Shown in pieces: positions 13,101-21,000 of a stretch of DNA of 64,000 nucleotides (the stretch's first letter is position 1; every line of letters starts with the position of its first letter). The DNA comes from Leuctra nigra (lineage: Eukaryota; Arthropoda; Insecta; Plecoptera; Leuctridae), in the NCBI GenBank assembly GCA_934045905.1, contig OW203766.1, positions 17,540,309 to 17,604,308 on the forward strand, written 5' to 3'. The notes beneath the pieces were generated by a model. It saw only the letters and a list, made by a program, of their open reading frames with translations. It had not been told where the DNA came from and ran no database searches. A program made the translations under genes and the position numbers.

Positions 13101-14577
13101 CAGGTAGCCTATCTTGACGGCGTTTCAAAATGTTCGAAGTAGCGCCTGAGCGTAATGTTTCTTGTTGTAGGTAAACAACTCTGTACTGGTGGAGGGGGTG
13201 GGAGGGGGAGGGGGAGGGGGAAGGTTTCTCATGAGTTGTGCAGGGTACTAAGGAGTTACTTTGGCAAATTTGGTTAAAAAAATAGGTTAAAGGGTGTAGG
13301 ATTTTGTGCCGTATAGATAACATACAGATTGCCATACAGACAGACATACATTCACTTTTTTTAAGATGATATATGTGCTTCAGAGGTAGAAGGGCGTAAG
13401 TCAATTTCAATGATTCTTGAGGTGAGCTCATAAACCAGTAATTCTGCGTTCATCCAATCATAAGGCAGGCTCCTGTCAAATGTATCTCTACGCTGGCGAG
13501 TGGAATGATGTGAATGTGTGTTGTGTTCTCAGGTGTGAGCCACTGCGACGACCTGATCTACTTGTTCCGGGCGCCGGCGCTGTTCCCTGATTGGCCCCAA
13601 GGTCATCCGGACGTCAAGGTCATGGAGGTCATGACCACACTCTGGACCACGTTCGCAAAACAAGGGTGAGACGTCCAATGATCGCCCACTGTCATCGCCG
13701 CAGAATTCATGTTGAAATATTGAGAAATCAGCCTTTTGCTTTTATTTTCATTTTTTGACAGTTGTTACTGAATATGTCAAGTACACAATGTTGAATGTAG
13801 TGAATTTTGAACATAATCGTGAAGTAATAGTTCCTCTTTTGTAGGTATTTGTGGTAGCGATACCCTCCTTTAGGGGTTTGCGATCTTTATTTCACGTACT
13901 TGAAATACTTTTCTTCTTTTACTGCGAAAAAATATGAAACTCACGAAATCTCAGTCCCGACCCGTCAAGGTTTTATACGAATATCACCCTCCTTTTTTAA
14001 TATTTTTATTATTAATAAGACTTTCAAAAACCATATTTATTGAATTTTTGTGTGTGTTAAAAATATCAATAAAAATAGTTTTTGAAAGTATAAATAATAA
14101 AAAATATTAGAATACTATACAAAACTAACAAACTGAGAATATTTGAATACCTCCAATTTTACTTTATATTGTAGCTATTGGACTACTTTCCTTCTAAAAG
14201 CCTTCTTATTGTCGAGAGCATGAGCCATAAAGTATTCTTTACGAACAAGTTTAAAATGTTAAACTGATTTCAGCACGCCAACGCCCTTCAACGACAACGC
14301 CGCGGACTCCATGTCCTGTGACCTTGAATCGTCAACGCCGTGCAACCTGGACTCTCTCCTGTGGTGTCCGATGTCGACGACGCCCGACGCCGACGCCGAC
14401 GGCAAGCTGAGGACGCTGTTCCTGCACATCGCCCTCAACACCACCAACAACGCCTCGACGACGCTCGACTTCGAGATGGACGTCGACCTCTACAAGGAGA
14501 GGATGGAGTTCTGGGACACGTGGCCGTTGACGGAGGAGTCGGAGGGTGGCGCTCAGAAATATGTAGTACGAGTTTAG
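1015..14577 (+). CDS. Carboxylesterase (type-B, alpha/beta hydrolase), 5' end missing
   Basis: Serine hydrolase of the COesterase family. Eight exons join in frame with GT-AG introns: 1015-1158, 1592-1928, 2301-2491, 2574-2739, 10408-10595, 12677-12827, 13533-13665, 14274-14577. They give about 537 residues; family members are usually 550-600, so the signal peptide and first ~60 residues are outside the window. Landmarks, numbered from the first residue here: EDCLYLNVY at 37-45, oxyanion-hole HGGGW at 62-66, nucleophile elbow GQSAGA with Ser144, SRGLFHRAISESGTA after it, catalytic Glu273 in AQEGI, and catalytic His396 in GVSHCDDLIYLF. The triad is complete, so the enzyme is predicted active, probably secreted. 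Juvenile-hormone-esterase, FE4-like or venom-carboxylesterase-like roles cannot be separated by eye. Three exon edges are tandemly amplified and intron 4 holds an antisense LINE. Confidence 0.93.
1592..1928 (+). CDS. Carboxylesterase exon with oxyanion hole and catalytic Ser
   Basis: Acceptor GTCACAG ends at 1591; donor AGAG/GTAGGT follows 1928 (ends in phase 1). Contains HGGGW, NYRLGALGFL and FGQSAGAVSV with the nucleophile Ser codon at 1877-1879. GC-rich compared with flanking introns. Confidence 0.95.
1955..2215 (-). mobile_element. SINE body, 5'-truncated (family of the 5S-derived SINE at 51.7 kb)
   Basis: The reverse complement matches the right-hand part of the element at 51770-52025: GGCGCGGGTTGTGGAGGCTC, a CCTTCGGAxGGGAC-type block, AGTAGGCTACATGCCGGTAC and a GTGGAGCC tail. 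The 5S-rRNA-like head is absent. It sits antisense in the 372-bp intron between the catalytic-Ser exon and the next exon and accounts for most of that intron. Confidence 0.8.
2301..2491 (+). CDS. Carboxylesterase exon (GLFHRAISESG)
   Basis: Acceptor TGTATTACAG ends at 2300; donor TTCCAC/GTACGT follows 2491. The first codon is completed across the intron (G + GA). Encodes LFHRAISESGTA, the conserved segment following the nucleophile elbow. Confidence 0.92.
2574..2739 (+). CDS. Carboxylesterase exon with catalytic Glu
   Basis: Acceptor CCTTGTTGTAG ends at 2573; donor CTAC/GTGAGT follows 2739 (ends in phase 1). Encodes TYGPVLE, then WLMGSVAQEGIIRAL, in which the Glu codon GAG (2718-2720) should be the acid of the triad. 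The last 32 bases of the exon, with its donor, form the first unit of the 65-bp array that fills the next 1.8 kb. Confidence 0.9.
2708..4530 (+). repeat. Minisatellite of ~28 x 65-bp units copying an exon end and splice donor
   Basis: Unit period is 65 bp (starts at 2708, 2773 and so on). Each unit holds CGTTGCGCAG, then 22 bp identical or nearly so to the end of the catalytic-Glu exon (GAGGGCATCATCAGAGC...), the donor GTGAGTACACG, and a linker with the palindrome TACACGTGTA. The first unit overlaps the true exon. Units differ by single bases (for example CATACA, CATATA, CAAAGA, CATACT in the linker), as in an evolving array. Because CAG precedes each 22-bp block and GTGAGT follows it, every unit looks like a micro-exon. 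Confidence 0.97.
4531..5459. other. Intron sequence between minisatellite and LINE
   Basis: AT-rich; no exon seen. Part of it, perhaps from about 5040 rightward, may be the 3' untranslated region of the antisense LINE, but no poly(T) tract or target duplication marks the end. 5126-5210 resembles 39112-39190 (GxGTTGATxAGCGAGxA), so it is repetitive. Confidence 0.4.
5488..8127 (-). CDS. LINE ORF2: endonuclease-reverse transcriptase
   Basis: About 879 residues from the Met codon at 8127; the frame is open to a Met at 8163. I prefer 8127 because it gives a short overlap with the ORF1 stop (8114-8116) and is followed directly by the endonuclease start NLIIWNANS. N-terminal AP-endonuclease-like domain: CETHL, RAGGTAI, GGDLNAKHTAWNS and SSDHNPV. 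Reverse transcriptase in the second half: NGKAPGIDEI, NYRPISLLSS, FLDVAKAFD, GVPQGSIISP and the catalytic FYADD. C-terminal part lacks RNase H. Role: nicks target DNA and copies its own RNA at the nick. Terminal stop is TAA at 5488-5490. Confidence 0.95.
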   Translation of the reverse strand: MPAINSINLIIWNANSISSRKDELLLLMESRNLMAALVCETHLNPKDKLKLANHSVYRTDRPGDRRAGGTAIIIDNRVSHYEIVLPETKSIEATAILLFTKLGPLRLIATYCPPRTKLLTADIEALMDSNYPTILGGDLNAKHTAWNSRVVNANGRTLLSLSRISDFTVTGPQEATHLHIPTGRADVLDIAVVKNLRHSIELETLLELSSDHNPVLLSVGDSYETVDPIIRFNYRKADWEKFREHLSNKLESGPLDSHQDIDLAVNKLTENIMKARAISVPICNTKRCTIFDLPRGIKLSIATRNRARRRWQALRTPDLHEEYKLLDRSVKELIRRHRRERWEDAVATLEPGSRPLWSMAKRLTRSKQPNPPIQGSTHLACSPHDKAEVLADSLQNQFSPNPPTNSSAHIEAEVRTHLAIHKAQAEDDEVVLCSMDEVIIYLNELANGKAPGIDEITNTILKELPIPAGERILEIFNASLRLQHFPTQWKVAKVIVFPKAGKNLRDPANYRPISLLSSLSKLFEKVLHARIRGHANATKLLINEQFGFRQKHSTTHQLLRVVDKINDGFKKLKGTGIVFLDVAKAFDIVWHEGLLQKLIKYQFPNYLINIIHSYLNQRSFTVHINGACPSARPILAGVPQGSIISPILFNIFTNDIPTNIPDTEVAFYADDAAVICQSMASNQLGPPLQKALDVLSHWYTENRIALNSSKTEATLFTKRRKFQPPTINITGTDVSWSPSNVYLGVTLDAKLSWKAHAEKIASKANGKTAALFPLLKSKSMPLTSKLLLIQSVIVPTLTYASPVWYERTSAGARTMLQRVQNRALKIALRTPMFTRTKSIHQDIGFAYLHEVMENQRESFYAALGDHGNPLISRLADVTS
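8114..9583 (-). CDS. LINE ORF1: gag-like zinc-knuckle nucleic-acid-binding protein
   Basis: 489 residues. The N-terminal half is low-complexity and polar. A pre-C2HC-type region follows (around RFVLRGLPQSAETEDIQEEL, residues ~210-270). Three zinc knuckles lie at about 297-350: CFNCQRVGHTAKFC, CVRCGGVHQVKEC and CNCNQQHAACYRGC. This is the usual ORF1 of Jockey/I-type LINEs and binds the element RNA. It overlaps ORF2 by a few bases, which fits translation of ORF2 by termination-reinitiation (inference). Confidence 0.93.
   Translation of the reverse strand: MSGIYKVWSDEVNRLDAPSAVDNVINISSQPIGASINDFSSSDESDTELMQVESATNEMSLNIVPDGFTMVTGNKRRRNCNDRPSTRSSGSDASGPSSKRVINLVRTQNSFEPLASANDMDTTPMTAETLPDKKYKIPPIVIQNMKSHKALVELLSAVCPEQGAFIIKPGLEVSRVIIRDITSYKLITSALDSTEGIEYYTFPTERTRSQRFVLRGLPQSAETEDIQEELKQQGFNVRSVRQMKMPGDSTRLLPLFECTLVSTSGQAPVDLSQIKRLLYCVVFTEAPRSKKINVIQCFNCQRVGHTAKFCHRQPRCVRCGGVHQVKECKESPETAKCCNCNQQHAACYRGCDVIKAATRHATRARRPQQQDGSSPQHDNRGNTQTQPTPVPRVSLAQPWTFASVLNTQINPEQPSSSNTTALEEAERPPNALPELVQPVVPQQSTIDWIALINGIAIFIVNMNIHPIVTSLASFVPTLLLSVQNRNASD
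9845..10036. mobile_element. Foldback MITE, TIR AATAGACCATTTTAAAT
   Basis: The two halves are near-perfect inverted repeats of about 85 bp. Each has the order AATAGACCATTTTAAATATT, GTGGCTCTGCTTT, ATCATATGCAGT and AGACxCCTTAGTCCCTGTTT; they are separated by a short loop at ~9940-9948. No coding capacity. Lies between the LINE 5' end and the next esterase exon. Its ends resemble the MITE at 47569-47764. Confidence 0.9.
10408..10595 (+). CDS. Carboxylesterase exon (LLASLNAQW)
   Basis: Acceptor TTCTACAG ends at 10407; donor ATAGAT/GTAAGT follows 10595. Enters in phase 1, completing a Pro codon with the last base of the catalytic-Glu exon after 7.7 kb of intron. Encodes DATLLASLNAQW and NVTRFYLND, matching the helical part of the family between the acid and His. 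Confidence 0.88.
10981..11144. mobile_element. MITE, TIR TAAAGCCCCATTTACACGGT
   Basis: Left and right ends are inverted repeats of about 44 bp (TAAGCCCCATTTACACGG then TGCAATTTCTTGxACAAC then TTCTGTG). A second member is at 26661-26855. No ORF. Located in the esterase intron between the exon ending at 10595 and the acceptor array. Confidence 0.88.
11261..12676 (+). repeat. Exon-edge acceptor array: 20 extra splice acceptors upstream of an esterase exon
   Basis: I count 21 CAGCTGTA acceptor sites, the last being the true one at 12675-12676. Each follows a pyrimidine-rich stretch like TTTGTGTTCCTCCAG. Three unit types alternate irregularly. Six long units with ACTCGGACCGCTCG are identical to the true exon start. 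Six long units begin CTGTAACCGGACGG, which puts TAA in the exon frame. Nine short units have the middle ~30 bp deleted (CTGTACCACATCTGCG). Long period is about 81 bp and short about 53 bp. Every extra unit ends TGCTGCAxGTGTAATGTT and lacks the rest of the exon. Confidence 0.95.
12677..12827 (+). CDS. Carboxylesterase exon downstream of acceptor array
   Basis: Complete exon at the right end of the array. Acceptor CCTCCAG ends at 12676; donor AAATACG/GTCAGT follows 12827 (ends in phase 1). Encodes LYSDRSFVRGIHTSALLHAR and then NVFMYNFQYPG, a segment always found shortly before the catalytic His exon. Confidence 0.9.
12828..13532. other. Esterase intron with G-rich simple repeat
   Basis: No exon. 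A (GGGGGA)n-like tract at about 13190-13222. 13376-13412 carries the end motif CAGAGGTAGAAGGGCG shared with copies at 37.3, 42.4 and 44.0-44.2 kb. Confidence 0.6.
13533..13665 (+). CDS. Carboxylesterase exon with catalytic His
   Basis: Acceptor GTTCTCAG ends at 13532; donor CAAGG/GTGAGA follows 13665. Encodes VSHCDDLIYLFRAP, in which the His is the third member of the triad, followed by TTLWTTFAKQG. Phase continuity with both neighbours was checked. Confidence 0.93.
13998..14110. repeat. AT-rich inverted repeat
   Basis: Left half (TAATATTTTTATTATTAATA, ACTTTCAAAAACxAT) is mirrored in reverse complement by the right half (TTTTTGAAAGTATAAATAAT, AAAAATATTA), with a short centre. A small MITE or hairpin in the last esterase intron; no family recognised. 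Confidence 0.75.
14274..14577 (+). CDS. Carboxylesterase last exon
   Basis: Acceptor TGATTTCAG ends at 14273; stop TAG at 14575-14577. 100 complete codons plus stop. C-terminal family region with WCPM, TLDFEMDVDLYKERMEFWDT and a short tail; no GPI or membrane anchor is evident. Acid-rich and strongly GC3-biased. Confidence 0.88.
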
Positions 14578-17105
14578 GACATATCATAAAGAATGGACAT
14601 AGGTTGCTGTCGTCATTTGTTATTTGACGTGCGGCTGCAAAAGTCTAAAAAGACAAGAGATGGAAAATGTACAACGCAGGTACCTTAGAAAAGAGTACTG
14701 CCTTGCTACAAGAGAAAGAATACATAAAATGCTCTTTTGGGGATATTTTTGTGTGTAAAGGCAGCAATGCTCGCCTAATCTGGAGCTGGAAAAACGTGTT
14801 TTTGAAAAATGACTGGGCCCTGTGGGTTTTTTTCATTGATATTGAGTGAAGATGTTTGAATTTCTAAAATTTGAAATAGTTATAATTTATGGTCACACTC
14901 TATAAATTCACAATTGAATGGCAAGAGAAAATTGTAATTTGCTGTAGCAACTTTGAGATCGTGGTATTTTGAATTCTACAATTAAATACGTATTTAACAA
15001 GTGCTTGAAACTTTATAAAAAAAAAATACAAGATTTTATAGCTCTCACTGCAAATCTTCTCTCACATTTTGAAAAAAATACATTTTAACCCACGGTTTTT
15101 TCAAGTAGGTTTGACTACTGGGGAAAATCATGCCAACCATGGTAAATGGTAAAAGCACATCATGTATCCCAAGATGTGAAGCCTTTTTCGCTGTATGTAT
15201 TCATACTGCCTTCACTCGTGGTAAGACATAGATAGTATTATTTCAGGAAGAATTGCTACTTTCTTGCATCCAATTCTATGAATGTGGTTGCAAAAGGAGA
15301 TAATTTTAAACTATCCAAATCGAATCATGAGGTTATTGTCTGGAACAATTCACATATCTATAGGTTATGTCAAATTGGAAAAAGTATATGTTACTCATGT
15401 ATATATAGGAGAATTAGTTTTAAATAAGGCAAAAATGACAAGTTTTAAGATATCAATTTTAGACATATTTTATGTTGTTTCACCGGTTTCACGATCATTC
15501 ATTAAAATGTCACCAGAAATAAAAAGTTCATTGCCCACCTTTCATAATGCACATTTCCACTTTTACATTTTTATATTAGTTTTGTTAGGCACCTAGTGAA
15601 TATAATGTATTTTACATTGAAACTGTTAGCACATTCTTCGGCCTTTTACATGAGTTTAATCTCGAACATTAAATCGAGTTTGAATATATTCGGTTGAGGG
15701 TGTTTTTGGTCTGTGTAATACTGTTGTATGTGTTTTTGTGAAATGCATCAACAGATTAGATTGAGTTTATTAGTTGTATGTGTGATTATGTGTTATATAG
15801 AATAGTAAAACCAATGTTGTACAAAATATTTACATAATAAAAATGCGAAAGTTGTTTGGAATCGCTGAACGCCTTTTTGAAATACACTCTCAAAAGCTAT
15901 GAACAATTATGAGCCATTCCTGAATTTAGCGAATTCCAAAAGTTAAGAAAAATCAATCTGCGCTTCTTTTTGATCAAGATAAAGTTCTCAGAGATGCACA
16001 AAGTTCAATTCATTTCCCACAACATTTTCTCAACAATCATACAAATAGCCGGAGGTCTTCTTTGGTGGTTCTTTGTTATTGTAGCAATAATGAAAAGTAG
16101 TGAAATTTCTAGTTTGTAATATGATGGCGATTTATTGTGCAATTGATCAATTAAAGATGTTAATATTAAATTAATCACATGTTTTTTTCTTGGAATTCAA
16201 GTCAAATTACAATTATTTGACATGATGCCAGGAATCTGTACAGACGAGAAAGTTTTAGAAATATAGTTATGGACTCTTATCAGAGAATGTTTAAGATTTT
16301 TCCAAACTTAGTCAAAAGACTCGATCAAGAACACCATTGGTTAAGTTTTTTCACTTTTCAGTTTACTTTTGTCGACACGTCAATTTAAATGTTTTAAAAA
16401 CACATCAGTGTCCCAAAAATGGAACCTTTAATGTCTCAAATGAAGGAACTTCCTTCTCTCCAACCCATTCACTTGATGAATTCACGCCGAGCATCAGTCT
16501 AGACCGCGACTGATTTTGAGTGACAAGACATTTCTTAAAACAATATTTCCAGGAGGCGGTGCATTATCTAGAACGGAGTGAAACACAAGACGACAAACCT
16601 GCTCGTCTCTGATGATTCGGATAAACAAACATCAGAGGCGCTCTGGTAGCTCCGGCTCAACTTCATCCTTCGGGAAACAGTCGTTGAAATAACAGATTTC
16701 ACGAGATACAGATATATGGGAGCTTCTAGGGTAGGGTTTAGTGTTAGGCCGAGAAAGATGACATTTCGTTTTTCAATGATATTATGCACCTAGGACACCG
16801 TAATTTACATTTTTAAAGGTATTTGAGAGTACAACAGACTACTAAAGTATATTAATACTTAAATTGGTAATTTTAACTCATTTAAACTCATTTAAAGACT
16901 GTAATAAGTTCAATTTCTATGTGACATGTAGTCAATGTTTAAAACGCATAATAAGTGATGTATTTGTGAATGTTGAAGGTGATGGAAGGTGTAATAATAA
17001 CTGTAATGTAGAATAGCATATATTCTAACCAAAAACATCATACAAGTCTAATTACACTGTCCTAAGTAAGTACCTAATATCAGTGTAAAACGAAATGTCA
17101 TCTTT
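14578..17105. other. Esterase 3' flank, gene-free
   Basis: No further coding exon recognised. An AATAAA at 15836-15841 is a possible polyadenylation signal for the esterase, although a 1.2-kb 3'UTR is inferred, not shown. The rest is AT-rich unique-looking sequence. Confidence 0.4.
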
Positions 17106-17149
17106 CACGCCCCCCCCCCCCCCCCCCACTTCACATTTAGTGGAGTCAC

Positions 17150-17300
17150 AGGATGGTATGAAGGGATGTGAGATTTGAAAGGTATTTGGGTGAACCGGGG
17201 CTCGAACCCGGAGCCTCTCTTTTGCCGGGTGGAGAGCTCCACCAACTGAGCCGGAAGGACGGACATTGGACACATCACATTGATACAATTGTGATTTGTC
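17150..17300 (-). mobile_element. tRNA-Ala-derived SINE copy
   Basis: On the minus strand: A-box-like GGCTCAGTTGGTGGAG, anticodon loop CCGGCAA (GGC, Ala), B-box GGGTTCGAGCCCCGG. Flanking TATGAAGGGATGTG and GGACATTxGACACA are shared with the copy at 21690-21835. A poly(C) run at 17110-17127 adjoins the end. Confidence 0.8.
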
Positions 17301-17770
17301 TAATGTCTGTTCAGTTTTGCTCGTATACATCCGTTTATCCGGAAGATCTCTTGCTAGAGGTTCCGGGTTCGAGTTCCGGTTTTATCTCGTATTTTTTTCA
17401 ATTTTCCCATCACCGAAGTTGTGTCCTAAGCAATATAAGTCATGTATTTGGGTTTTTGTTCAAATTAGAAAGATATATACTCATAATTTGTCAAGTCATC
17501 AGTGATCAAAACGTGAACTAAAATACTAAATGCCATGCCGTGCACGTATCAAGTTAAGTCATTCAGTTTTTTTGATCAAATGTAGTGAAATCTGCATAAA
17601 TTGGCGCCAGAACAAGTTAACGTTATGTTCCAGAACTTTTCAAAGCTTTTCAGAGCTTTTCCGGCTGCACATAAAGAAAACTCTCTGTCTCTCATAGCTA
17701 AAAACTTAGTTCTGCATCAAATCATCATAAATTAAATTAATTCAATTAACTAATTAATCGTCTAAAACCC

Positions 17771-17900
17771 TAGATTAATGACACCAGCTGTTCCCCTCCG
17801 CTCCACAAGTGTCAGATCATGCAAATGACGCACTCACATCTCCCAGCAGCTGATGCACACTGTGGGAATCTTCCTCGGCGATGTGACGTCACACAAGGCC
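17771..17900. promoter_or_regulatory. Candidate enhancer: E-boxes, Su(H), octamer, CRE
   Basis: A GC-richer, non-repetitive block (about 17760-18060). It contains CAGCTG at 17785 and 17847, CAAGTG at 17806, ATGCAAAT at 17819, the Su(H)/CSL consensus TGTGGGAA at 17861 overlapping a kappa-B-like GGGAATCTTCC, and a perfect CRE TGACGTCA at 17884. It lies 10.5 kb upstream of twist and 3.2 kb downstream of the esterase. Function is inferred from motif density only. Confidence 0.35.
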
Positions 17901-18460
17901 TATAGACTGCGTGAACAAGGCACGAACTTGTTCTGCATGCGGCAAAGCAGAGAGATGCAGTGATAGCCACGGTCAGTCGGCGATCTGGGAAGCCGTGAAA
18001 CGATTACACGCCACGCTGGCGCACATCCTGGGACAAGGGATTAGAATCGCGATCAAGGTCCTTAGATGAGACTCATTCCACTCCCAAACTTACTCGACAT
18101 TCTGACCTTATCGAAATTATGTTTTGAAACATTATTTAAAGTCATGTAAATCGAATTTTCCGCTGTGAAAAATTAGAGTATGGGTGACGCAATAATTGCA
18201 CTATGCTGTTAAATCCATATAAATTGCACTAAACGTGTCAAATCTGCAGTCATAATCTAGAAAAATATTAAATTCTTAGCAAGAAGATAAGAGTTTTAGG
18301 TAAAAAGGCACAATCCTCAGCGCCGAAGGATGCTAACACCTTTTCCTTTACACAATTCTTTTATTCACTTTCTTTTATTCTTTTCTTTTTTTTTTTAAAC
18401 CTTCAATTTTGTCAATTGACTTTCGCTGCACAATAGACAATATGTCTTGTTAGACTAAAG

Positions 18461-18755
18461 ACACCCTTTTTTGTTGGGGCTTAACGTCGCACTGTTCTGC
18501 AGCGAGGCTAATGGCGACGGATGAATGATTATGATGATGATTGGGAGATGATGGTGAAGAGTAGGTAAGGATGGAAGGTGGGAAGGAGGCGGTCGTGGCC
18601 TATTAGTATAGGATACCTTCCCAGCATTTGCCTGTCGACTGAGGGAAAACAACGAAAAACCCCCAGTCAGGAAGGACGGCCGCGGGAATCGAACCCGGTC
18701 CTCCGGAATACAAGTTCAGAGCGTTGACCACTCACCCAACCTGTTCCGTGAATAT
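18461..18755 (-). mobile_element. tRNA-derived SINE with ATGATGATGATT body
   Basis: Right end, read on the minus strand, is tRNA-like: GGTTGGGTGAGTGGTCAACG (A box) and GGGTTCGATTCCCGCGGCC (B box). The body contains GGCTTAACGTCGCACTGTTC, a TGATGATGATTG stretch and AAGGTGGGAAGGAGG. A second copy is at 33994-34245, and related bodies are at 22560-22755, 29477-29592 and 43715-43870. Likely the most abundant SINE family of this genome region. Confidence 0.85.
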
Positions 18756-19326
18756 TGCTACTTCGCTCTAAGGGTTGTTTTGTAGATTCTTACTAATATA
18801 ACTTTGACCTTATTCTCAATCGCAACAAGGATCAAGTACTGCTACTCATCAGACCCAAAGATACCTACTTCTGATCTGGACATAGCAACTAAAGCAAGTT
18901 CATAAAATATAATTCCCAATTTGTCACAATTCAAAATTTCTCAATGTGAAACAAAATATATAAAACTAAGCTCCAAGTATGTTTTTTACGTTTAAAATAC
19001 AATCTGTTTTTTTAATTATCCATATTTTTAATGGTTTTTCCCGGTCATTATTCGGCTTTGTTTTAATCGTTAAAATCTGTCATCGATTTGATCCATGCGG
19101 TTCATCCAAGACACAGAAGAGAGCGACTTTTAACGATCATTTAACTCTGTTTAGTCACAACTTTAATTGCTCTCAGCTTTTATATAAACACAATTAAATG
19201 GAAGTTTATATAATTTCACGTGCATATTGTCGTAAAAGACAAGTACTGGAAATCGCGATTTAAACAAAACTTAACAGGCGTCGGTTCATAATGGACTAGG
19301 TTATAAAAGTTTAATTTTTCATTGAT
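18756..19326. other. AT-rich intergenic DNA
   Basis: I see no gene, RNA gene or clear repeat here. Confidence 0.5.
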
Positions 19327-20850
19327 ATTTATCTAGTGGAGCGGTCGCTCCACGCCAGCCAAGTCGTACGGCGCGCGCACACTCTCATATAAAGGCTGGA
19401 GCAAACCCACTTTTACTGTAAGCATCAAAGTGGCATTTTCGGCCTACTGGATCTTAAAATTGAGAAATCTCACATTGTTGCGAAATATCTTAATTTCGAG
19501 CTATGGCCCACCCTACAACATATACCAAATTTGGGAACAATAGGTTACGCCCTTTGCGCGCTAGAGGGCCGTGAAAACAGTGTTTTAGGGCGGTTTTCAT
19601 AATCAGTAATCATAGTAGTAGGCTGGAGCTAAAATCCGGTAAACAGGCCACAGCCTAAACGGCTGAACCGATTGATCTCACATTTTTACCACGTGTGCAC
19701 TTTTGGCGTCTGATTTAACCTTGTCCCCATGAATTTTTTGTGCTGCCATTTTGAAACCGGAAGTGACGTCATATCTCGTCAACGGTTGGACCGATCGGAA
19801 CGAAATTTGCGCCAATCGTTTCAGACGGTCATCTATATGGATTATCAATATCAAAAGACTGAACATTATTTTAAATAAACCGGAAATGACGTCATGAAAT
19901 TTAATATACATCGATTTGCATTTCAGCAACAACTGTTGATCCGATTGTCTTGATATTTATGTAACGTTTGTACTTTTGATATTTCATTTGACTTGTTATA
20001 AAACCAACCGGAAGCCGCCATTTTGAAACCGGAAGTGACATCATGTCTCAAAAACGGCTAAACAGATTAGAACAAAACCAGCGCTAAACGATTTAGACGG
20101 TCAACTTTATGTAATCAGTAATATTTGATGATTCAAATATCGAAACCGGAAATGACGTCACACATTTTATGACCTATACCGGAAATGACGTCATAAATAT
20201 GCTAAATGACGCTAAATTCACCACTTTATACTTTAAAATAGATATAAGTAAACGTACTTTGTAAATAATTATAAATTCAAGGTTGCAGTGTTCTCGGCGG
20301 CCATTTTTAAAACCGGAAGTGACGTCATATATCGTAAACGGTTGTACCGATTGCAACCTAAGTTTGGAAATGTGTTGGACTAATAATTATGAATTCAAGA
20401 CGACATTATTTTCGGCCGCCATTGTTAAAACCGGAAGTGACGTCAAATATCGAAAATGGCTGTACCGATTGCAATCAAATTTTGGAAATGTGTTGTACTA
20501 ATAATTATGAATTCAAGACGACATTATTTTCGGCCGCCATTGTTAAAACCGGAAGTGACGTCATATATCGAAAATGGCTGTACCGATTGCAACCAAATTT
20601 TGGAAATGTGTTGTACTAATAATTATGAATTCAAGACGACATTATTTTCGGCCGCCATTGTTAAAACCGGAAGTGACGTCATATATCAAAAACGGCTGTA
20701 CCGATTGCAACCAAATTTTGGAAATGTGTAGGAGTAATAATTATGAATTCAAGACGATATTATTTTCGGCCGCCATTGCTAAAACCGGAAGTGACGTCAT
20801 ATATCGAAAACGGCTGGACCGATTGTAACGAAACTTAAAGCTATTCTTCT
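19327..20850 (+). repeat. Long dispersed element with ~117-bp YY1/ETS/CRE-like tandem units
   Basis: The left part (CTAGTGGAGCGGTCGCTCCA, ACGCCAGCCAAGTCGTACGG, TTAGGGCGGTTTTCATAA) is non-tandem and nearly identical to 58270-58640. The right part is a run of units, each with GCCGCCATTTTG, ACCGGAAGTGACGTCATAT, a CGAAAACGGCTGxACCGATT block and a spacer. About ten CCGGAA(G/A)TGACxTCA sites occur; the last four units (20,390-20,830) have a 117-118-bp period and are nearly identical. No transposase. The ORFs seen are repeat artefacts. Confidence 0.92.
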
Positions 20851-21000
20851 TGGATAATTATTTTAATCTTATATACCAAACGCAACTTTTCTAAGTATCC
20901 AAATCGGCATAGACGTATTTTTTTAAAGAAATAAGTTCTTGCACGGACACAAGCTGTGCTACAAGCTGTATGAATAAACTAACAAAAGAAGTGATATCCT

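Noticed and set aside
14667..14849. 60-codon ORF just after the esterase stop
   Set aside because: AT-rich composition unlike true exons here; no family similarity.
20283..20828. Tandem ORFs of 72-91 codons
   Set aside because: They are successive frames through the 117-bp satellite units, not genes.
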